Below are positions 56,587 to 64,000 of a stretch of 64,000 nucleotides of DNA, in pieces. The stretch is from contig JBAIAA010000747.1 in assembly GCA_037893245.1 (NCBI GenBank), positions 310,001 to 374,000 on the forward strand, read 5' to 3'. Source of the DNA: Crossaster papposus (taxonomy: Eukaryota; Echinodermata; Asteroidea; Velatida; Solasteridae). The position numbers and the translations under genes were made by a program. The notes beneath the pieces were generated by a model, which was not told the DNA's origin, did not search any database, and saw only the letters and a list, made by a program, of their open reading frames with translations. Position 1 is the stretch's first letter. The number at the start of each line of letters is the position of its first letter.

Positions 56587-57711
56587 ATGGAGCCTGAGGG
56601 ACCATTGCTCCTTACGACATCTTCATTTGATAAAACAAATTCAACGAGTACGAGACTTACAAGCTTGATTAAGTCGGATTTACAGACGCCTCTCGTAACA
56701 GTTATTCTACGCACATTGAGTATCGTACTCGCATTCTGTCTGATTGTGGCCAGTAATTTGGTGAATTTAATCATCTTGCCTCGGACCAAGTGTTTCGGTG
56801 AAGTGACACAGTTTCTGCTGCAGTCTTTGGCGGTACCTGATCTGCTGAGTGGGTTTTGTATAGCTTTTAGCATTTGGCCGGCTATTACAGATAATTGGCC
56901 TTATGGAGATGTAGTATGTAAGATTATCGGCAGCTTGGGAACTCTTTTAGCAACTGCTTCGTCGCTAACTCTCATGTGCATCAGTGTAGATCGTTTCATG
57001 GCAGTGGTTAAACCACTACGTTACATCACCATCGTTACTGTCCAACGAGCTCGCTGTGCCATCGCAGCAGTCTGGCTTGTCTGTTTCATCTTCATTGCTT
57101 TCGTCGACATGGCGACCTGGCCGCCTCTTAAAAACATCACCTACGACCCGGTCCTCTGTAACTGCATCGTGAAGTTTTTCGATGGCGAGGTGTTCCCTCA
57201 AGCGCTCGGTGCAGCTGTGGTATGCATTGCTCTTCCAAGCATGGTTATCACTTTCGCCAATACTAAGCTCCTCACTGTCGCCATCAGTCATGCTAAACGA
57301 ATTGAAGCCATCCCGGGAAATCGCAAGGATGGCCGACACATACCAATCAGAGAACTAAAAGCGATCCGAACCACGCTCCTTATCACGGGAGTCTATTACA
57401 TTGCTTGGACACCGTTCCTAGTTACACAAATACACATGGCGGTTTCTTCAGTTACCCTGGCAACCTGGCTTCACTTTTTGGCCGGGTATCTCGTCCTTAG
57501 CAACAGTTGGTGGAACGTCTTAATTTACTCATTTGTGAATAGAAACTTTAGGAAGACGGCCGTGGATTTGTTCACTTCAAACTGTACTTGCTGTAAGACA
57601 AGTAATGAAATGCAAGATCATAGGCGTAGAAGCAGCGTCGTATCTCAATGCCGACAACAAATTGCCAAGACCAACCCAACTCAACTCTCTTCAATGACTA
57701 CTGTCGCTTAA
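56587..57711 (+). CDS. Orphan class A (rhodopsin-like) G protein-coupled receptor
   Basis: A single uninterrupted frame from ATG 56587 (MEPEGPLLLTTSS) encodes 374 residues with seven hydrophobic segments. The N-terminus has an N-glycosylation site (NST). TM2 has LAVPDLLSG with Asp2.50. TM3 starts with the disulphide Cys and ends DRF instead of DRY. TM6 has the reduced WTPF form. TM7 has NSWWNVLIYSFVNRNFR, matching NPxxY only loosely, with Pro replaced. The Asp3.32 of amine receptors is absent, so it is not a classical aminergic receptor. The C-terminal tail has CTCC, a possible palmitoylation site, and RRRSSVVS, a possible phosphorylation site. The ligand is unknown. An in-frame upstream extension to 56542 lacks an ATG and is not used. 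Confidence 0.9.
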   Translation: MEPEGPLLLTTSSFDKTNSTSTRLTSLIKSDLQTPLVTVILRTLSIVLAFCLIVASNLVNLIILPRTKCFGEVTQFLLQSLAVPDLLSGFCIAFSIWPAITDNWPYGDVVCKIIGSLGTLLATASSLTLMCISVDRFMAVVKPLRYITIVTVQRARCAIAAVWLVCFIFIAFVDMATWPPLKNITYDPVLCNCIVKFFDGEVFPQALGAAVVCIALPSMVITFANTKLLTVAISHAKRIEAIPGNRKDGRHIPIRELKAIRTTLLITGVYYIAWTPFLVTQIHMAVSSVTLATWLHFLAGYLVLSNSWWNVLIYSFVNRNFRKTAVDLFTSNCTCCKTSNEMQDHRRRSSVVSQCRQQIAKTNPTQLSSMTTVA

Positions 57712-59798
57712 GCAAATTAACGTCATGGTCGTGTGTCGCCATCGTGTATTAAGAGGGCGTACCACAATCTTTTAATTTCTGCTGGGACTGGGACTGCTGG
57801 TAAATTATAGAGACTTGACAACATTCTGAATATTGTTGCTTTAAAAAGAAATTACGGTTTATAATGGGTTTGATCAACTTTTGAGCCAAAGTTCCCAGCA
57901 ACATCTTGAAGTGTGTAGGATTTTATGGAGGAAAATGCAACACTTTTGGTATAAATATTAATTACATTCATAGCAAAAGCTGAAGGACATTTAAACATGT
58001 TATTAACCTTTTTTAACTCGATAAAAAGAACAGACACGACAGTCTATATAGGTTTAAGAATTCATGACAAGAATTTTCTTCTTACTGCTGTCATAATTTT
58101 AACCTCAAAAAACAAATAATTGGTTTTGTGAATGTGTAACAACAAGTAGTACTTAGCTGTTGTAAAAGAAAAAATGTAAATGTAATTGTAAATGTATCTG
58201 TAGACAAAGAGAACATTATAAATATTGTCAGTTTGAGTTAGATATTTTTTTTTTCTTACAAAAATCTAATTCACTTTGGCAAACAATGACAAAATTGCTA
58301 CAAATATCCTACTGTTAATTAATCAAATATTCTATTTAAATTATTATAAGGATAAAACTGTTTGGACGTTTGTTTCGAGACGTTTCAGCCATGTACGCAT
58401 GTCAAGTTGCAATACGTCCATGGACATCATTTCTGTAATTGAAATAACTCTTACAAAACACAACCTTATACGACGGAAATATACAAGGCGTTTCCTTGTT
58501 TTCAAGGGGCAAACAGTTTCAAAAATAAACGAACGTTTTTCGAGGGTAATTTAAATTCGTCCAATCGCATCATGAACATCTACAAGGTCGTTAGGATCAT
58601 GATGCACCTTAGTTTGATCTGTTATTGTTTACTGCTCATTAGACATCACATGTTAGCGATGGTATCACATGCACTTGTTTTAATAGCAGCTCATTAAAGT
58701 GTCTCACATGTCATTCCAACTTTACTCGTCAAATTTCCTGCTGATCTGAGCGATGACAGCAATTTGTATTTATTTTCCCAATCTTGTTTTACTTCCGTAA
58801 CTAGTTATTTTAACATTTTTACCCATTTAAATAAGCCACTACGCTAATGCTGATATCGTAATCCCTTCACCAAAGCAAAACAAAAATAAAATTACGGAAT
58901 AAAATTAACCATCAAAAATGTTTACACATCCAAAATCAGTGTTTCATTGTTACAACAATGTTCACTGACAGTTACGTTTACAAAAGACCATTAGAATTGG
59001 GTTTATGTCTGAAAAAACAGCTTCAAACCCACCTAAATCTTGAAAACACAATTTGTTATTATTTTTGTTTACAAAAGAGTTTAAAACTTCGCCAAAAAAC
59101 TACCGAGTTCAATACACATCAATCAATATTCAATCTTACAAATGCATTTTTATTTTTCGTGTGTGAAAAAGAAATGAAACGAAGGAAAGATAAAAGTCAA
59201 TGATTAATTTCAACCACCCCCTAATCATTTCAAGACTCAATATTCTACGCAATTACGTAATGGTCACGACATCACGCAATCATCTACTTCTCACGTCTGA
59301 ATAAAGACAAAAACGACAACATTGAAAGTTTGTTTAGTTTTTCATTCGGCAACAAAATGCAATTGACTTCTTGAGAGTGCTAATTGTACCTCAACATCTT
59401 AGCATACCCCACATCAAAGCAAGTAGGTAACGCAAACGATGGGTGAGAAATTTAATTTTCAACGTCATGGAAAGGATTCACATCATAGCATTAGGCTCTG
59501 TGTCCTATGGTATACGTTGGGTAAATTGGGGGGGGGGGGGGGGGTATGGGAATTGGGGGGGGGGGGGGTATGGGAGGTGGGGGGGGGGGGGGGGTATGGG
59601 AGGTGGGGTATGGGGGGGGGGTATGGGGGGAGTATGGGGGGAGTATGGGGGGGGGGGGGGGGAATGGGGAGTATAAGGTGGCAGGTATGAGGGGAGGGGG
59701 GAGTAAAGACTTACTTTTATTCAGGTGGAGTGAAGAAGTTTGGGCATCAGAGAGGGAGGGGGGAGGGGGGGGGGGGAGGGGGAGGTTTAAAAAAAGAC
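57712..59798. other. Convergent region between the GPCR and RPN2, with a G-rich tract
   Basis: 57712-59520 is AT-rich with no recognised feature. 59525-59790 is very G-rich on the plus strand, with many runs of eight or more G separated by TATGGG. Poly-glycine frames there are artefacts. Confidence 0.6.
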
Positions 59799-62700
59799 TT
59801 ACTTCTTTTGTGCAATGCTGCTAAGCAATCGATTTCCAGTCAGGAAGGTGAAGATACCTAGTAGACCTAGATACTGGAGAGTCTGAAACATATTCAGGTA
59901 AACCCAGTAGCAGTAGAACAATCCCAGGATACCTACAACAACAAATCAAGACAAACATTATTGCATTGTTGTCATTTATTTAGGTGTAATCTTGTTGGAT
60001 TAGGTTACAGAAATGTTCGGAGTAATGTTGAGAAGAATGTAACAGTTGTGCTTAAGCCTGCAGTGGTTCAACGGTTAACCGACGGTTCAACGGTTAACCG
60101 ACGGTTCAACGGTTAACCGACCGTTCAACGGTTACACGGTTAATTTGATAACCGCAACCTTGCAGGCTTAGTTGTGCTTGTGAATCTAAGGGCCTTTTTC
60201 AAATCTTCGGCACCCAGATGCGAGAACTCCAAACACATTCTTGCGCCCAGTGTGTTTCAGAGACATTCATTCCATTGATATAAACCCCAAAGTTTAAAAT
60301 CTTTCCATTGGATTTGCTTCTCAGTGATTTGCAAGTTGTGAAGCTAAAGATGAAGCAAAGGTTTTGAAAAGTCTCTAAGTTTAGCCGCGTTCGCATTGGA
60401 CTTTTTTTGGTAAAACCTACAGAGAACTTAACCAAATTAAATCCAATGCGGACAGGCGGTAACATTGTCAAATTGTCCATTTTACCCTCCGCAACCGTAA
60501 GATCTACAGGCCCAAGCTTCTAGCGGAGGATTTAATACCGTGAACTTTGACAATCACGTACCGTAACATTTGACAATATTAAGTCCAATGCGAACGCGGC
60601 TATAGACTGCAACAACTAAATTAGCCTAAAAAAACACAGCATTTTAGCATTAAAGTAAACAGCATTTGGAGAAGAGCTTACCTGCTAATCCGAGATGAAA
60701 GCCGATGGCACCAAGAGAGAACGTGAAGCCCTTCATGTTAGCGCCAAGCTTTACCCACTGAAAAAAACCACAAGAACATCAATGTAAAAATTGCTAATAC
60801 ATGAAGTCATAAGTTCTAAACAATTTTCACAAATGACAAAAACGGAACAAATGTTTCAACCCGACGCCACTTTCCTTTGTATTTCACCCTAATGAAGGAC
60901 AATTAGTGCAACAAAAATTGAAAAGAAATTAATCTGGGACATTTTTTATTTTTTTTTATTTTGTTAGGATTTTTTCGAAATGGAAATTGATGTCCCAGAT
61001 TCGTTAGAGTACATCTCGAAGCTTTAAGAAACCACACAAAACAATAAGACGTTATCGGCATCTTACCAGGATAACCAGCAGTAGCAGAGGAACAAGACAA
61101 AGCACAGTGAAGGTGGTAGAGACGGCGTTAGGAGGACGCTTCTCAGGAACACGGAACATGTGTTGGATTTCTGGCAGCTCAGTATAGCGTGCCTGGGGTG
61201 TAGGCTTAGTGTCTTCTTGTTCAGGAAACTTCAAGTTCACATCAGCCTAGAAGGAAGAATGTAACCGAAGAATGTTGCAACTTGACGCTGATGTTTTTGT
61301 CTTCAAATATATCATCTCAATTAACCCTAACTCCCTCACCATTGTTATTGAACAATACAATTCCTTCAAAATCCTCCAACTTCCTTTGTTGTGTAGGGAG
61401 TTAGGGTTAAGGTCAATCAGCGCAAAAATGTCGTAAAGACATGAATCTGGGTCTAAGAAACATTTCAAATTTTGTCAAGGAATTCTCTAGGTTTTCCCAC
61501 AGTGTATTTTCACGTTTTCTTCCTGATTTCAGATGTTCAGGTTTTTGGGGTGATTATTCTTACCAAGTTCCAAGAGAATGGATTCATGATGATAGCATCT
61601 CCAATGATAAGATCCAGGGTGTATTTTCCAGAGAGCTGGTTGAAGTACTCACGACCGCTCTCAGCAACATCCAAGTTAAACTTGTACATGTTGGATGCGT
61701 CGCCCCTTTCAGCTGTAAAGATGACCTCTTGTTTGGTCTTGATGTTGGACAGACGAACAAAAGCCTACCGCAACAAAACATAGAGAGTACAGGAGTTACT
61801 TTGTTTGTTCGGATGTTAGAAAGACGGACAAAGGCCAAGAGGGACAACAAAATCAAGATTACAGAAATGTTTTCCTTTTTATTAGTAACACAGCTTAATG
61901 AAATATTATTTTGTAAACTTAATTTCCAAAGGCAAAGTAAGTTTTGACTAGATATGAACTCAAGACCTCCAAAATCTTTCAAATCTCCCAGGAACTTGTT
62001 AAAGCTTGGTAGGATCAAACTAAAATATCCCTGATCCTACATCATGCAACAAGAAGTTTTAGAGGATTTTGTGGGATTAAGGAATGTAAGGCATAGCTAT
62101 TACGTAACGTTAAGACTGACAGCACCTTCAGCAAAAACAACAAACTTAAAAAACGTTTACGAAAGGTTTTGCGGTGAAGATAATTTGTTGTAAACAGATG
62201 AATGCCACCTACTTGATGGACAGATAGCGGTTGTCCAGCCTTGTCCTTGAGGTTGAATTTAAGGACCACACTCTGGTGATGGTCAGCCTCCAAGCCTTTG
62301 TCCACTTTCCTTGGATGGACAACCCTGGACAATGAAACACAAACAGAAATATCATGCAACCTTGTAACTCTTTGCTAGAAAGTAAGGGTAAAGGTAAAAG
62401 TAGTTTGTTATCAACTCTTATCACAAGACCATCAATATAAAGTATTCATAAATACCTGGGACAGTTTAGGCATTCCTATTGGTCGAGAGCCCGTCACGTG
62501 GCCGGTATTAAACGGACGATAAAGACATGGCTGGAAGTGTTTAAACATAGATGGAAACAACATTCCGTCCCCAGGGCTCACTTTATTTCCAACCCCGAAC
62601 ACTACCTCGTCTCCAATAATAAGAGCGGGTAGTGTTGAGCGCGTACAGCTCGACACCTTGGGAACGAGGTTGCCAATGGCAGTAATAGTCTGGTTCACAG

Positions 62701-63982
62701 TAAATACGCTTTATTGCACGTATTGTGTAGAGAGCGACAGAGGCGGAAACATGTCATTTGACACAGACAGAATGGCGAAACACCAAAATTTACTTGCGAC
62801 AATTTTCTGGGATTTTCAGGGCTTTTTGGGCTGAATTTTACCAAAAAGGTATTTATGAATGGGAATAAATGTGTGTTCGGTCGGTATTTATCACTTTGTT
62901 TAATACCTCTTGGAGTCTGGGTGCTGATAATTACCCTCGCCTTCGGCTCGGGTAATTATCAGCACCCAGACTCCAATCGGTATTAAACAGAGTGATTAAA
63001 ACCTCTCGAACACACATTTATTCCCTTAATAATGATGATGTTTTGCATCGTATCAACAATCTCAAAGCGGTTAACAATTATTACCCTGTTTATCAGGCCT
63101 TGGGCTACGGAACAACCAATATTAGCACACAATCGGCTGCGGCCCTCACAGGTACCGATTTATATTACTGGGTAGACAGAGGCAATCACAGTCAAGTGCC
63201 TTGCCTAAGGGCACAAACACCAACTCGTTTGTTCAACTTCTAATACCCCATATTGACCATCCACCTTTGAACCATGTTATATTTAAATATTCCTTCACAA
63301 GCATCTCGGCTACCTCTCCGACTCTCTCACTGGCTACCACTGATATTCCTTCACAAGCATCTCGGCTACCTCTCCGACTCTCTCACTGGCTACCACTGAT
63401 ATTCCTTCACAAGCATCTCGGCTACCTCTCCGACTCTCTCACTGACTACCACTGATATTCCTTCACAAGCATCTCGGCTACCTCTCCGAATATCTCACTG
63501 ACTAACACTTACTTGACAGTCTTTGCCGTAATGGACTGATCTTTGTCGATGATCGAGATCTCCATGTTATCCACAGTGACCTCTGTGGTGACCTTGACTA
63601 GAACAACGCCCTCGTTTAGGCCGATCAGGGCAGGGTTGGGGGCGGTGGGCTTGGCCTTGAGGGCCACCGAGTAGAATGCGGGGGCGGGCTTAGACTCCAT
63701 CAGATTCAGCTGGTACTCCGTCCTGGTAACGGTTAAAAAAAAAAAGTTTCCTTACTTGGCTATCGTGAGTTAGCACCACAGAGAAAACAGACTAGAGATA
63801 CAAGCTGTAAAATGCACAATCGTTGTAAAAACACTTGATTAGATATTTTTTATTTACGGGTTCTTGGTTCCCTCAAATGCCAGGTCTTTAGCGATCGCTT
63901 TGCCGCCGTCTTTTGGCGCTAAGGAGGATGCCTCGACAGCCAGCTTGCCGACACTGCCAGCCATCAGGTTGGAGACTTGCAC
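59799..63982 (-). CDS. RPN2: Ribophorin II, oligosaccharyltransferase subunit (N-terminus beyond window)
   Basis: Seven exons (63858-63982, 63513-63722, 62213-62324, 61564-61764, 61067-61246, 60682-60757, 59799-59932) join in phase to the C-terminal about 345 residues of a protein usually near 630. Matches to animal RPN2 include AKDLAFEGTKNP, AFVRLSNIKTKQEVIFTAE, YTLDLIIGDAIIMNP, EIQHMFRVPEKRPPNAVS followed by a membrane segment, and LNMFQTLQYLGLLGIFTFL then GNRLLSS. The C-terminal part has three hydrophobic membrane segments. RPN2 is an ER membrane subunit of the OST complex that N-glycosylates nascent proteins. The final stop TAA (59799-59801) overlaps GTAAGT, so the exon could instead splice to one more short exon. 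Confidence 0.93.
60053..60145. repeat. 19-bp tandem repeat with internal palindrome
   Basis: Four copies of CGGTTCAACGGTTAACCGA in the last RPN2 intron; CGGTTAACCG is self-complementary. Confidence 0.85.
60382..60603. mobile_element. MITE with 22-bp terminal inverted repeats
   Basis: Ends TAGCCGCGTTCGCATTGGAC and GTCCAATGCGAACGCGGCTA are perfect complements over at least 20 bp. About 222 bp, no coding content, in the last RPN2 intron. Confidence 0.9.
61321..61413. mobile_element. Small inverted-repeat element with telomere-like ends
   Basis: TTAACCCTAACTCCCT and AGGGAGTTAGGGTTAA are perfect 16-bp complements about 60 bp apart, in an RPN2 intron. A solitary end is at about 37200. Confidence 0.78.
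61795..61850 (-). repeat. Partial duplicate of an RPN2 exon start
   Basis: On the minus strand GCCTTTGTCCGTCTTTCTAA encodes AFVRLSN, as at the start of exon 61564-61764. It lies just upstream of that exon and keeps a weak acceptor, but no matching donor is evident. Confidence 0.75.
62861..63025. mobile_element. Large hairpin element (about 75-bp arms)
   Basis: Arms starting GGGAATAAATGTGTGTTCG pair almost completely around a 13-base GC-rich loop at about 62937-62949. The inner 25 bases of each arm (GGAGTCTGGGTGCTGATAAT onwards) are perfect. In an RPN2 intron. Confidence 0.9.
63291..63500. repeat. 56-bp tandem repeat, nearly four units
   Basis: Units starting TCCTTCACAAGCATCTCGGC, nearly identical, end about 13 bp before the donor of RPN2 exon 63513-63722. 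Confidence 0.92.
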
Positions 63983-64000
63983 CTACAAAGACAAAGGACG

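Noticed and set aside
59439..59824. Glycine-rich proteins in three frames
   Set aside because: Produced by poly-G runs with TATGGG spacers; no start context or domain.
61321..61413. Interstitial telomere repeat
   Set aside because: Only a single CCCTAA occurs at each end as part of an inverted repeat; there is no TTAGGG array.

Overview
This is eukaryotic, animal nuclear DNA. Genes are split by GT-AG introns, intergenic DNA is AT-rich, and the introns are crowded with minisatellites and short inverted-repeat elements. The proteins are metazoan: a trypsin/Frizzled/CUB/LDLa protease, an HYR-domain membrane protein, SMCHD1, clathrin light chain, TSEN34, an Emi-type F-box protein, POLR2K, a class A GPCR and ribophorin II. 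Gene content and repeat style suggest a marine invertebrate deuterostome, perhaps a sea star; the species is inference. Exon borders were read by eye from splice motifs and reading phase, with no transcript evidence.

Layout. 1-4994 (+) is the 3' part of a secreted serine protease whose catalytic domain precedes Frizzled, CUB and LDLa modules. 7069-10159 (+) is a four-exon type I membrane protein with two HYR domains; its third intron holds a LINE 3' end. 13875-38247 (-) is a complete SMCHD1 gene of 41 exons and about 2015 residues, close to the vertebrate length, with intact GHKL ATPase boxes and an SMC hinge. Its introns hold most of the repeats. 38732-40557 (+) is clathrin light chain, head-to-head with SMCHD1. 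42297-45440 is a 21-bp minisatellite split by a 5'-truncated LINE. 46476-49352 (+) is TSEN34. 50655-53059 (-) is an Emi1/Emi2 (FBXO5/FBXO43) homologue, head-to-head with POLR2K at 53837-54401 (+). 56587-57711 (+) is an intronless orphan GPCR. 59799-63982 (-) is the C-terminal half of RPN2, cut by the window end.

The genes are mostly unrelated housekeeping or signalling loci and form no operon-like pathway. SMCHD1 is a chromatin ATPase, TSEN34 splices tRNA, POLR2K is an RNA polymerase subunit, the Emi protein inhibits APC/C, clathrin light chain acts in vesicle coats, and RPN2 acts in ER N-glycosylation.

I did not find a convincing new molecular system. The most unusual signals are structural. 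Tandem duplications repeatedly start or end at splice sites, at least six times across three genes. One 11-bp minisatellite family occupies four introns of SMCHD1. Two of three copies of one inverted-repeat element sit at minisatellite borders. There is a three-level nested insertion, a 26-monomer higher-order repeat, and a protease with unusual domain order.
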